Positions 43,632-52,253 of a DNA stretch of 64,000 nt are shown piece by piece. Origin of the DNA: Marivirga salinae. Its GTDB lineage: Bacteria; Bacteroidota; Bacteroidia; Cytophagales; Cyclobacteriaceae. The position numbers were made by a program, and so were the translations under genes. The notes under the pieces were generated by a model. That model was not told the origin of the DNA. It made no database searches and saw only the letters and a list, made by a program, of their open reading frames with translations. Numbering within the stretch: position 1 is the first letter of the stretch; the number at the start of each line of letters is the position of its first letter. The stretch lies in NCBI RefSeq assembly GCF_030503855.1, contig NZ_CP129971.1, forward strand, positions 1,185,501 through 1,249,500, read 5' to 3'.

Positions 43632-45395
43632 CTATTGGTTTTTAATTTTGGTATATAATTTTACCAAAGAGTGAATTAAATCGTCCGGTTTTGAAAGAAT
43701 CTGATAATGATTTTGTCCGAACATCTGAGGTAAATAATATTTGGCTTGCGATTCTATGGCTATTGCATAAGAATTGATATTTAATTGATTGAATTCTTTT
43801 AATGCCTGCTTCACGTCCTGCACCCCGTATTTCCCCTCATAGCGATCATAATCATTTGGCTTACCATCACTTAGCAAAATCACCCATTTATTCTGGCTTT
43901 CCCTGCTATGCAATCTACTGCCAGCGTGCCTGAGAGCAGTGCCAATTCGGGTATAGCCGCTTGGGGCAATGGCACCCACTTTATAGCGGGCACTTGACCA
44001 TTTTTCATCAAAATCTTTTATGGTCAGATAGCTTGAGTGATTTCTGGTTTTGGAATAGAAACCATCAATACAGAAATCAATATTAAACTCATTCAATATT
44101 TCCCCAAATAGAATAGAAACCTCCTTTTCAACATCCAAAACTTTACGATTATTGACATAACTATCGCTGGAAAGGCTTAAATCCAATAACAGGGTTAATG
44201 AAAGATCCTTTTCCTTTTTCCTGTTGTCAACATAGATGTTTTCATCTGGTGATTTTTTGGCTTGAATATCAGTATAGAAATCCACCAAAGCATCTAGGTC
44301 GAAATTGCCACCAGAAGTAAGCCTTTTTTGTTGCCGGGCTTTATTATTAATGGAAGCCACCATCTTTCTTAAAGAATTTAATACGCTTTTATTCTTTTGG
44401 ATGGTATTTTGATAATAATTAACATCTGTTTCCTTTAAAAAATCGGGAAATAGTTTACAAAAATCCCTCTTGTACATATTGGATTTGAAATTCCATTCAT
44501 CGTAGTGGATATAAAAGGCATCACTCTCTTTCTCAGCACTTTCTGCAATGGTGGTTTGCTCTACAAAATCTGCCTGATACACAGAATGAACCGCTTCATC
44601 AACCCGCACAGTTTGTCTCATTTTAAGTTCTTCCAAAGCATCCTGATGCTTTTCAAGTTCATCCGAACCATCAAAATCACGCCATAGCCCATCATGCTCC
44701 TCTGCAGTCTCTACTTTTTCAAAATTGTGCAACAATACATAATCCTCCTGTTGCTTTTTGTCTATGCTCAAACTTTTGATTTCTTCTACTGCTTTGGTTT
44801 TTATGATGGTATCTGCCTTGTCTTGTGCTTGATGCAGTTTGTTGTCAAAATTTTCTAACTTTTCAGGCTCTCGCTCTGCTTTTTGTGGATTCATCCACTT
44901 GCCATAAAGCATGCTAAAGTCTGGCAATTGATTTCCTTCTGCCTTATCCTTAAAAAACTGGTAAAAATTAGCATGTAGTTCTTCTGCAACTGGAAATTCT
45001 TCAAAAAGCTCGGGCAAAATCTCCTCTGCACTTTGAACTGCCATTTTCCTTGAAAGTAGAAGGTCATCTTCAGGGTATTCCCAATTAATATTTTTTTTCT
45101 TTTGAACATATAAATAGATCAATCTGAAAAAATAGAATGAGAGATTTTCTTCTTTAGTCGGGAATTCTGAAAAACTAATGGGCAGGAAGAAATTATTTCC
45201 TTTCCAGCCTCCTTCAGCTTCGGCAGGGTAGATTTCAACAGCATTTCCGCTGATTGCACGGGCAAGCAAAGTAAGCCTGGGTTTAATTTCATCCAAGCTT
45301 ACTTTTTGAGGTAACTGCTCATTTTGCTTTGCTTTCTTATTTTTAAAGTATTTGGCTACCTTTCCAAATATCCATTCATCCGGCTCAAATCCCAT
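43632..45395 (-). CDS. norD: NO reductase activation protein NorD (VWA domain)
   Basis: 587 residues. A long N-terminal region and a C-terminal von Willebrand A domain; the MIDAS starts DLSLSSDSYVNN (DxSxS), and LSDGKPNDYDRYEGKYG supplies the later Thr/Asp part. With the MoxR-type ATPase NorQ it inserts the non-heme iron (Fe_B) into NorB. Two bases separate it from the next gene, and norQ lies 68 bases upstream. Confidence 0.92.
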   Translation of the reverse strand: MGFEPDEWIFGKVAKYFKNKKAKQNEQLPQKVSLDEIKPRLTLLARAISGNAVEIYPAEAEGGWKGNNFFLPISFSEFPTKEENLSFYFFRLIYLYVQKKKNINWEYPEDDLLLSRKMAVQSAEEILPELFEEFPVAEELHANFYQFFKDKAEGNQLPDFSMLYGKWMNPQKAEREPEKLENFDNKLHQAQDKADTIIKTKAVEEIKSLSIDKKQQEDYVLLHNFEKVETAEEHDGLWRDFDGSDELEKHQDALEELKMRQTVRVDEAVHSVYQADFVEQTTIAESAEKESDAFYIHYDEWNFKSNMYKRDFCKLFPDFLKETDVNYYQNTIQKNKSVLNSLRKMVASINNKARQQKRLTSGGNFDLDALVDFYTDIQAKKSPDENIYVDNRKKEKDLSLTLLLDLSLSSDSYVNNRKVLDVEKEVSILFGEILNEFNIDFCIDGFYSKTRNHSSYLTIKDFDEKWSSARYKVGAIAPSGYTRIGTALRHAGSRLHSRESQNKWVILLSDGKPNDYDRYEGKYGVQDVKQALKEFNQLNINSYAIAIESQAKYYLPQMFGQNHYQILSKPDDLIHSLVKLYTKIKNQ

Positions 45396-45463
45396 ATCAT
45401 TATATTTTAGAATTATCTCATTTGAATTAATCCTTCAGTAGATCTGTAAAGAATTTTGAGGGA

Positions 45464-46240
45464 TTAAATCATTAAATCACAAAGGTCTTTTAGTGAGGTA
45501 GTGGTATGTTCATCATCAGAAAGTGGTTCTACTACCGCTACATGCATACTTTGTCTTTTCGCCAAACCGCTGTTAATCAAAATAGAGGCATCCACCAATA
45601 GTCGGGTTGAAACGGTTTCTGCCAAGCCTAATTCCGTCAGGTTTCTGATTTTATTACCGATATTCACTATTTTCTTGGCATTACTGTGATCAATCCCACT
45701 TTCTTTTTCCAGGATCATCATTTCAATATCCGCTTTTGGATAATCAAATGAGAGGGCAATAAACCGCTGTCTGGTGGATGGTTTTAGTTCCTTATAGCCT
45801 TTTTGATAGCCGGGATTATAAGAAGCCACCAACATAAAGTTAGGGTCTGCTTTGATTGTTTCTCCCAGTTTATCAATAAAGAGTTCACGTCTGTGGTCGG
45901 TCAAGGAGTGAATCGCAACAATTACATCCGGTCTGGCTTCCGCTACTTCATCCAGATACAGAATAGCACCTTCTTTTACTGCTTTTGAAAGTGGTCCGTC
46001 AATCCAGACAGTTTCAGCTCCTTTTATTATATATCTGCCAATTAAATCCGTGGCTGAAGTCTCTTCATGACAGCAAACAGTGATCAATTTTTGGTCTAAT
46101 TGTTCTGCCATGTATTCTACAAATCGGGATTTACCACTTCCTGTAGGACCTTTTAGTAAGAGCGGAATTTTGTTTTTAAAACTGTGTTCAAAAACTTCCT
46201 TTTCATTATTTATTTCCTGATAAAAAACTGAATTTTCCAT
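45464..46240 (-). CDS. norQ: MoxR-type ATPase NorQ
   Basis: 258 residues. Walker A GPTGSGKS (31-38), Walker B AILYLDEVAEARPDV, sensor 1 MLVASYNPGYQ and the arginine finger STRQRFIAL. CbbQ/NirQ/NorQ proteins remodel their substrate with a VWA partner; here NorD. It follows norB by about 140 bases, in which I find no gene and no clear promoter. Confidence 0.92.
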   Translation of the reverse strand: MENSVFYQEINNEKEVFEHSFKNKIPLLLKGPTGSGKSRFVEYMAEQLDQKLITVCCHEETSATDLIGRYIIKGAETVWIDGPLSKAVKEGAILYLDEVAEARPDVIVAIHSLTDHRRELFIDKLGETIKADPNFMLVASYNPGYQKGYKELKPSTRQRFIALSFDYPKADIEMMILEKESGIDHSNAKKIVNIGNKIRNLTELGLAETVSTRLLVDASILINSGLAKRQSMHVAVVEPLSDDEHTTTSLKDLCDLMI

Positions 46241-46380
46241 CTTTTAAGTATTTAAAGTGTTGAAGCTGAAATTAGTTGTGTGTACAATGATGATAATGAA
46301 AGGGCGGAGGTGATTTTGAAATTTTACAACACAAAATCGACAAGCATACTCCGCGCCTTACAACCATCACTAACCACAAT

Positions 46381-47778
46381 CTATGAAACTAACTCTGCTT
46401 GATTTTTTGACATACTTGTATCATCAGTTTCGTCATCAAATGGATTTTCACTTTCCAGTGCTTCATCCGTTGGTCTTCCATATTTGATGAATTCATATAT
46501 GTATATACCAATCCCTATAGTGAAAAGCGTTGCGCAAAGCAACATCACCACAAAGTGAATTTTCACTTCTTCCTGCACGATCATAAATTCCATTTTCAAT
46601 TTTCTTTCAAGATAGACTTGAACTACTCCGGCTACTCCCATAGCGGTGACCATTCCGAGCATCCCTATATTTGAAAGCCAAAATGCTAAATGCCCATTGG
46701 TGTTATTGTATCTTTTTCTACCTGTCATATTCGGCATACTGTAACTAATAATAGCCAATACAATCATTGCATAGGCGCCCCAAAAAGCATAGTGCCCGTG
46801 CATAGCGGTTACTAAAGTACCGTGAGTATAAATATTAGTTTGAGGTAAAGTATGGGCAAATCCTAAAAGCCCAGCTCCAATAAAGGAAACTATGGAAGCT
46901 CCAATTGTCCAAAATAAAGCAATTTTATTGGGGTGATTCTTTTCGCCTTTTCTATACATATAGACTGCAAATAGTGCCATTGCCAAGAATGCAAGAGGTT
47001 CCAGAGCGGAGAAAATTCCCCCTACAATTATCCAGATTTTATTTACGCCTATGTAGTAATAGTGATGACCTGTCCCTAAAATTCCTGAAAGGAAAGTAAG
47101 CCCAACTATCACATAAAGCCATTTTTCAATTACTTCTCTGTCCACACCGGTTAGTTTTATCAATAGGAAAGCAAGTATACCGCCCATGATCAATTCCCAT
47201 ACACCTTCTACCCATAAGTGCACTACCCACCAACGGAAAAAGGAATCTGTTACCTGACTATCAAACCATATCATGCCCGGCAAATATAAAAGTGCCGCAA
47301 AAAACAATCCCATAACTAATACTATCGAAGTGGTAGTTTTGCGTTTTCCTTTATAAAGAGTGGTAATAATAATCCCTAGGAAAAGCAGTACATTCACTAC
47401 TACCAAGTAATCCAGTTCTCTTGGGATTTCAAGGAATTTTCTTCCTTCCCAAATGTTAAAGTGATAGCCTGTTATAGCAACTACACCCACTAAAGCCAAT
47501 GAAATCAATTGAACATAAGCCCACTTGACGCTTACCAATTCTCTTTGTGCTTCTTCAGGTATTATGTAATAAGCTGCTCCCATAAATCCACTTAGTAACC
47601 AAACGACCAATAAATTGGTATGTACAGCCCTTGCGGTATTAAAAGGAATGAATTCATGAAAAACATCAAAACCTATACGGGCAAATCCCATGACAAACCC
47701 GTATACAATCTGCAAAGTGAAGAGTAGCATGCACAGTGCAAAAAACCAATACGCAACTTTTTGTGATTTATATTTCAT
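46381..47778 (-). CDS. norB: Nitric oxide reductase large subunit NorB
   Basis: 465 residues with twelve transmembrane helices. Reduces two NO to N2O. Heme and Fe_B histidines appear in ARAVHTNLLVVWLLSGFMGA, VVHLWVEGVWELIMGGILAF (with the conserved Glu), LGTGHHYYYIG and THGTLVTAMHGHYAFWGAY. It forms the cNOR type with NorC, 24 bases upstream. A C-terminal tail of about 30 acidic residues (DEALESENPFDDETDD) extends into the cytoplasm. Confidence 0.95.
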   Translation of the reverse strand: MKYKSQKVAYWFFALCMLLFTLQIVYGFVMGFARIGFDVFHEFIPFNTARAVHTNLLVVWLLSGFMGAAYYIIPEEAQRELVSVKWAYVQLISLALVGVVAITGYHFNIWEGRKFLEIPRELDYLVVVNVLLFLGIIITTLYKGKRKTTTSIVLVMGLFFAALLYLPGMIWFDSQVTDSFFRWWVVHLWVEGVWELIMGGILAFLLIKLTGVDREVIEKWLYVIVGLTFLSGILGTGHHYYYIGVNKIWIIVGGIFSALEPLAFLAMALFAVYMYRKGEKNHPNKIALFWTIGASIVSFIGAGLLGFAHTLPQTNIYTHGTLVTAMHGHYAFWGAYAMIVLAIISYSMPNMTGRKRYNNTNGHLAFWLSNIGMLGMVTAMGVAGVVQVYLERKLKMEFMIVQEEVKIHFVVMLLCATLFTIGIGIYIYEFIKYGRPTDEALESENPFDDETDDTSMSKNQAELVS

Positions 47779-47802
47779 CTTTTTAAAATTTTAATTGCTG
47801 TT

Positions 47803-48246
47803 TTATTTTCCTTTAGCTTTATCTTTTGCCAAAGGCGATACCATATGGTCAAATCCATTGAGGTCGATTTCCCCAATCCATTTAAAATATTCTATCATAG
47901 CTTCGGCATCTTCTTCGCTCATATTATAAGCCACCATTTTCCTACCATTTGGCTGCCAAGGAACGGGTGAAGTCAGAATGGCTTTGATGATAGGCTCACC
48001 TTTTCTGTCCACTACTTTAGTTAATTCAGGAGCATAGTAGCCCCCTTCTCCTAGAATTGAATGGCAGCCCATACAATTGTTCTCTTCCCATAGGTGCTTT
48101 CCACGCTTCACTTCCTCAGTGATATTTTCATGATTCGATTGATCATTACTGGGCATCATGGAATAAATTGTTAAACCAATAAAGATCAGGAAGGTGACCA
48201 GCGTCCCTCCCAGAAAAAAAGCTTGTGCTTGTGATTTTGATAACAT
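47803..48246 (-). CDS. norC: Nitric oxide reductase cytochrome c subunit NorC
   Basis: 147 residues. One transmembrane anchor (FFLGGTLVTFLIFIGLTIY) and a heme c domain with CMGCHS in WEENNCMGCHSILGEGGYY, plus GRKMVAYNMSEEDAEAM for the axial Met. Brings electrons to NorB. First gene of the nor cluster; its upstream region has a GGAT-N6-type box. Confidence 0.95.
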   Translation of the reverse strand: MLSKSQAQAFFLGGTLVTFLIFIGLTIYSMMPSNDQSNHENITEEVKRGKHLWEENNCMGCHSILGEGGYYAPELTKVVDRKGEPIIKAILTSPVPWQPNGRKMVAYNMSEEDAEAMIEYFKWIGEIDLNGFDHMVSPLAKDKAKGK

Positions 48247-48280
48247 GACTAATTGCTTTTAGTGGATATTCGATAAATAA

Positions 48281-48294
48281 GGATAAAAAAGTCC
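48281..48294. promoter_or_regulatory. GGAT-N6-type box upstream of norC
   Basis: GGAT-AAAAAA-GTCC, one mismatch from GGAT-N6-ATCC, 35 bases upstream of norC. A possible -7 element TACCTTTG (minus strand, 48304-48311) lies upstream, which would place the box at the transcript start; a different promoter is possible. Confidence 0.4.
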
Positions 48295-48507
48295 TTTATT
48301 ATTCAAAGGTATATCCGTCCTGCCTTATTTTCAAAATAAACAGCAAAATATTTTCTGATATGCAAGGGATGTGGTCTACTAAAAAGTGTTTTAAATAGAA
48401 TAAAAGCAGTTTTGTTGATTTACATCTGCAATAATTCATTTTGCAGCATGATAAAAGTCAGTGTTTTTGAGAGAGCATATTTTAACTAAAATAAAGTTGT
48501 TAAAAGA

Positions 48508-49533
48508 TTAGCTCTTGCCGAATGGTGTGGTGCTTTTAACGAGGTAAATTCCACTAAGCATTAAAAATGCCGCAAAAATTTGGTGAAGAACACCTAGGCT
48601 TATCGGAACTGCATATAGTAAAGTAAATACACCTAAGGTAAATTGAGCTACAATCAAAATCATCAGAAATATGACAGTTTTTGGGAAATATTTTAATTTT
48701 TGATAGGCTTGAAAAAAGATGATAAGACCTAGAACAAAAATAATATAAGCCAAAGAACGATGAACAAACTGGACTACCGGAGGGCTTTCTATCATAGCCC
48801 AAAGCCCGTAATGTTTGAATTCATAGTGAAATGAAGAAGGAATCCATTCATCACCCATTTTAGGAAAAGTATTATACCACTTTCCTGCTTTCAATCCGGC
48901 AACAAATGCACCGAAACAAATTTGAAAAATTAAAAGAAGGAGAAAAGAAAGATTCAAAAAGAATAAACTATTACTTCTGATTCTTTTTTGTGGGATGAAA
49001 TCTAAAATCACCCAAAATATATAAGCTATTAATCCGAAAGCAGTTATTAAATGAGCAGCTAACCGATAATGACTAACATGCGGAACATTCATCAAACCAC
49101 TTTTCACCATATACCAACCTAAAACCCCTTGAAATAAGCCTAAGAAAAAAATAACAATCAGTTTATTCTTAAGCGAGGAATCCAAATATCCTTTTATCCA
49201 AAAATAGAGAAATGGCAATAAGAAAATTATGCCAATTATTCTGCCTAAAAGACGGTGTAAATATTCCCAAAAATAAATCTCCTTAAAATCAGCAAGCGTA
49301 AAATTCTTTCTGTAATGAATAAACTCAGGGCTTTCTTTGTACTGCTGAAAGGTCTGTTGCCATTCGTCCTGACTAAGAGGAGGGGTAATTCCACTGATGG
49401 GTTTCCACTCCACAATGGATAACCCAGATTGGGTAAGGCGTGTGATACCTCCTATAACTACCATGCTGATCACTAGGGCACACCCTAAAATCAGCCAGAT
49501 CAAGATTGCTTTGTTGTTATAAGTACTCCTCAA
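48508..49533 (-). CDS. ctaA: Heme A synthase (CtaA/COX15)
   Basis: 341 residues, eight transmembrane helices. GGITRLTQSGLSIVEWKPISG is the COX15 opening, and histidines in FWEYLHRLLGRIIG, HVSHYRLAAHLITAFG, VQFVHRSLAYIIF and LGVLHQIFAAFL bind heme in the two halves. It converts heme O to heme A for aa3-type oxidases, so the organism also respires oxygen. Monocistronic and unrelated to the nor genes upstream of it. Confidence 0.93.
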   Translation of the reverse strand: MRSTYNNKAILIWLILGCALVISMVVIGGITRLTQSGLSIVEWKPISGITPPLSQDEWQQTFQQYKESPEFIHYRKNFTLADFKEIYFWEYLHRLLGRIIGIIFLLPFLYFWIKGYLDSSLKNKLIVIFFLGLFQGVLGWYMVKSGLMNVPHVSHYRLAAHLITAFGLIAYIFWVILDFIPQKRIRSNSLFFLNLSFLLLLIFQICFGAFVAGLKAGKWYNTFPKMGDEWIPSSFHYEFKHYGLWAMIESPPVVQFVHRSLAYIIFVLGLIIFFQAYQKLKYFPKTVIFLMILIVAQFTLGVFTLLYAVPISLGVLHQIFAAFLMLSGIYLVKSTTPFGKS

Positions 49534-49685
49534 TTTCTTATAAGTTAGGAAAGCAAAACTACAAATAAAAAGATAACATTATCTTTTTATTTGTAGTAAA
49601 TAAAGTTGTTTTATAACAATGAACCCCTTGTAAAGAGTTTAAATGTTTTATTTATCAAAAACTGTGACCCTTCTCATTTTTTAGA

Positions 49686-49729
49686 ATGACTTAAAGCATT
49701 ATTAGTCTTAAATCAAGCCCATACCTTTG
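49686..49729 (+). promoter_or_regulatory. FNR-like box and -7 element before the flavoprotein gene
   Basis: ATGAC-TTAA-AGCAT (49686-49699), one half site intact, and TACCTTTG (49722-49729), exact TAnnTTTG. The centre distance is again 33 bases, as at the nrf and nos promoters. The gene begins at 49793. Confidence 0.6.
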
Positions 49730-49792
49730 ATATTTTAAAATAAGTTTAATGGATTCATACAATATGTGTCCAAATAATATCAAAGTTATTCT

Positions 49793-51601
49793 ATGACATT
49801 TTCAACTCATCAGCACTCATTTCATATACCCGTAATGGGTTTAGCTTATACTATTGATACACCCATCAGAATTGCACATTTAGGCATTAATTCGGTTGTG
49901 TCGTTAGGCGATGATGTTTTAATTGAAAAAGTGAGAAAATTCTATTCTCAGAAGTTTGATTTTGAGTTTATCCCCATTTTGTCTTCTGAATTAGATGCAA
50001 GAGCTAAAAGGATTACTTCCTACCTTAATCTCATGCATAAAATAGTGGTGCAGAAGTTTGAAGAGCATAAGGTGAAACTTGCTACGGACGAAAGTTATCT
50101 GGATAATTTTCTGGATCTATTACCTGATTACTCAACTGCTAAAAAAAGACTCCTTGAGTTTGCTAAAAAGTTCAGTCAAACTGAATTTTTAGATTCCCTA
50201 CATAAAACGTTAAACCCAGGAAGAATTGATGTGAATATCATGACAAAATTGGATAAAACCAATTATCATGAAAATGAAGCGCTGCCCATTCAATTTAATG
50301 ATGGGCACTCATCATTCAGGGCATTTGCAGACAGTAATTTGTCTTCATCGGTAGTGCTTTCAGCAGGAATGAATCCTAAATTATTTAGTTATATGGCTGA
50401 ATTTAATGATTTTCTTCCAGATGCTTCGGGTAGTTTAAAAAAGGAAGTGATTATTAAAGTAAGTGATTACCGATCTGCATTTATTCAAGGAAAGTTACTT
50501 GCCAATAAAGGAATTTGGGTTTCCGAATATAGAGTGGAATCTGGTTTGAATTGCGGTGGACATGCATTTGCAACGCAGGGTAAACTTATGGGACCAATTC
50601 TTGAAGAATTTAAAAATAACTACGATTGTTTAGTCAATACATTATTCCCCATTTATCAAAAAGCTTTATCGGAAAGAGGTATTGTTCAGAAAATAATACC
50701 TGAAATAAAAATCACCACACAAGGCGGAGTGGGCAATGCAGAAGAACATGATTTCCTGTTAAATCATTATAATCTGAATTCTGTAGGATGGGGAAGTCCC
50801 TTTTTGTTGGTTCCGGAAGCAGTATCAATAGATGAAGCTACTCGCCAACAATTATCTGTGGCAGAGGAAAAAGATTTTTACCTTAGCGATGCTTCTCCAT
50901 TGGGAGTACCTTTCAATAATTTGAGAAAATCATCCAGACAAAAGGAGATGTCCAAAAAATTGCAGAAAGGAAAAAGTGGGAGTCCATGTACCAAAAAATT
51001 CCTGATGTTAAATACAGAATTTACGGATAAACCAATTTGTACGGCTTCTACTAAATATCATAAGCTTAAATTGAAGCAGCTGCAATCTGAAAATTTAAGT
51101 AGTGAAAAGTATCAAAAAGAGTATTCAAAACTCATGGAAAAGGAATGCTTATGTGGAGGATTATCCATTGCTTTTTTCTATGAGAATAATATGGATACTA
51201 AATTGGAAGGAGCGGGTGTGACGGTTTGTCCAGGTCCAAACCTAGCCTATTTCAGTGGTAAGATAAAACTCCATGATATGATAGGTCATATTTACGGGAA
51301 AAATAATGTGTTAAATCAAATAGAGCGTCCTCATATGTTTGTAAAAGAGTTGGAGCTTTATGTAAAATATTTCCTTAAAGAGCTGGATAAATTTCAGGAA
51401 GCGCCAAGTAATAAAGTGGCAAAATATTTAAAAGATTTTCAAACCAATCTCCTTGAAGGTATTGATTATTATAAATCTTTATTTCAAAAAGAAGCTGGTT
51501 TTTCATTAAAAGCAATTCAAAATGCTATAGAAGTATTAAATGATTTTGAAGATCAACTCAAATCAATTTTAATATCACAAAATTCAGCAGCATTGAACTG
51601 A
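49793..51601 (+). CDS. Nitronate monooxygenase-like flavoprotein with cysteine-rich C-terminal region, unknown function
   Basis: 602 residues. The first ~370 residues read like an FMN TIM barrel of the nitronate monooxygenase type: IPVMGLAYTIDTPIRIAHLG near the start, VESGLNCGGHAFAT in place of the EGxEAGGH block, and TTQGGVGNAEEHDFLL with VGWGSPFLLVPEA in place of AGGI...GTRFLxxPE. The C-terminal part holds cysteines in GSPCTKKF, DKPICTASTKY, MEKECLCGG and VTVCPGP, which could bind an Fe-S cluster, and ends in a helical region. An FNR-like promoter box precedes it and an OsmC gene follows. The barrel call is by eye; the reaction is unknown. Confidence 0.5.
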   Translation: MTFSTHQHSFHIPVMGLAYTIDTPIRIAHLGINSVVSLGDDVLIEKVRKFYSQKFDFEFIPILSSELDARAKRITSYLNLMHKIVVQKFEEHKVKLATDESYLDNFLDLLPDYSTAKKRLLEFAKKFSQTEFLDSLHKTLNPGRIDVNIMTKLDKTNYHENEALPIQFNDGHSSFRAFADSNLSSSVVLSAGMNPKLFSYMAEFNDFLPDASGSLKKEVIIKVSDYRSAFIQGKLLANKGIWVSEYRVESGLNCGGHAFATQGKLMGPILEEFKNNYDCLVNTLFPIYQKALSERGIVQKIIPEIKITTQGGVGNAEEHDFLLNHYNLNSVGWGSPFLLVPEAVSIDEATRQQLSVAEEKDFYLSDASPLGVPFNNLRKSSRQKEMSKKLQKGKSGSPCTKKFLMLNTEFTDKPICTASTKYHKLKLKQLQSENLSSEKYQKEYSKLMEKECLCGGLSIAFFYENNMDTKLEGAGVTVCPGPNLAYFSGKIKLHDMIGHIYGKNNVLNQIERPHMFVKELELYVKYFLKELDKFQEAPSNKVAKYLKDFQTNLLEGIDYYKSLFQKEAGFSLKAIQNAIEVLNDFEDQLKSILISQNSAALN

Positions 51602-51666
51602 TATATTTTTTAAAAAAATTAAGTAGTTGTGTAACAAATATCACAATAAAAAAGTATAATAAAAGA

Positions 51667-51674
51667 TAAATTTG
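51667..51674 (+). promoter_or_regulatory. Possible -7 element before the OsmC gene
   Basis: TAAATTTG, 23 bases upstream of the ATG, matching TAnnTTTG without a clear -33 TTG. Confidence 0.35.
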
Positions 51675-51697
51675 TCCTAAATTTAAATATAAAAAAT

Positions 51698-52147
51698 ATG
51701 GAAGACAGACACACATATAATTTAGACCTTGAATGGCAAAAAGATAGGATAGGTTTAATAAGTTCACCGGAACTTAATGAGAAAATTACAGTAGCCACAC
51801 CACCTGAATTTCCTAAAGGGGTAGAAGGAATTTGGTCACCTGAGCATCTTTTTACAGGCGCAGTTCTATCCTGTTTTATGACCACTTTTTTAGCAATGGC
51901 TGAATATTCTAAATTAGAATTTTCAAAATTTGATTGTAAAGCTCAAGGTGTTTTGGAAAAAGTAGATGGTAAATTCAAAATGTCAGAGATAATTTTAAAA
52001 CCTTCGATCATTTTAAATGAAGAGTCCAAAACTGATAGAGTAATTCGATTGATGGAAAAAGCTGAAGCTTCTTGCCTGATTAGTAATTCTATTAAATCAT
52101 CAGTTAAGTTGGACTTTTCAGCAATTCAAGTTTCAGAGTCCGTTTAG
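51698..52147 (+). CDS. OsmC/Ohr family protein
   Basis: 149 residues. WSPEHLFTGAVLSCFMTTFLAMAEY contains the first Cys of the family (quoted in part), and EKAEASCLISNSIKS the second, the pair that reduces organic hydroperoxides in OsmC/Ohr. It follows the flavoprotein gene by about 95 bases and may be co-expressed, but also has its own -7-like element. Ends at a clear terminator. Confidence 0.87.
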   Translation: MEDRHTYNLDLEWQKDRIGLISSPELNEKITVATPPEFPKGVEGIWSPEHLFTGAVLSCFMTTFLAMAEYSKLEFSKFDCKAQGVLEKVDGKFKMSEIILKPSIILNEESKTDRVIRLMEKAEASCLISNSIKSSVKLDFSAIQVSESV

Positions 52148-52164
52148 TAAATAGTTTCATAATG

Positions 52165-52190
52165 AAGGAGGTACCAGTACCTCCTTTTTT
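52165..52190 (+). terminator. Terminator after the OsmC gene
   Basis: AAGGAGGTAC (52165-52174) pairs with GTACCTCCTT (52177-52186), followed by T residues. Confidence 0.82.
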
Positions 52191-52253
52191 CGTGCAGGAT
52201 TAATTCTATTTTGAGAAAAATATTAAATATTAGCATATATAATTGATATCAAA

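Noticed and set aside
48304..48311. Firm norC promoter from TACCTTTG on the minus strand
   Set aside because: It would put the GGAT box downstream of the transcript start; possible but not enough to list as a promoter.
52165..52190. Operator palindrome near the OsmC gene
   Set aside because: It lies after the stop codon and is followed by a T run, so it is a terminator.
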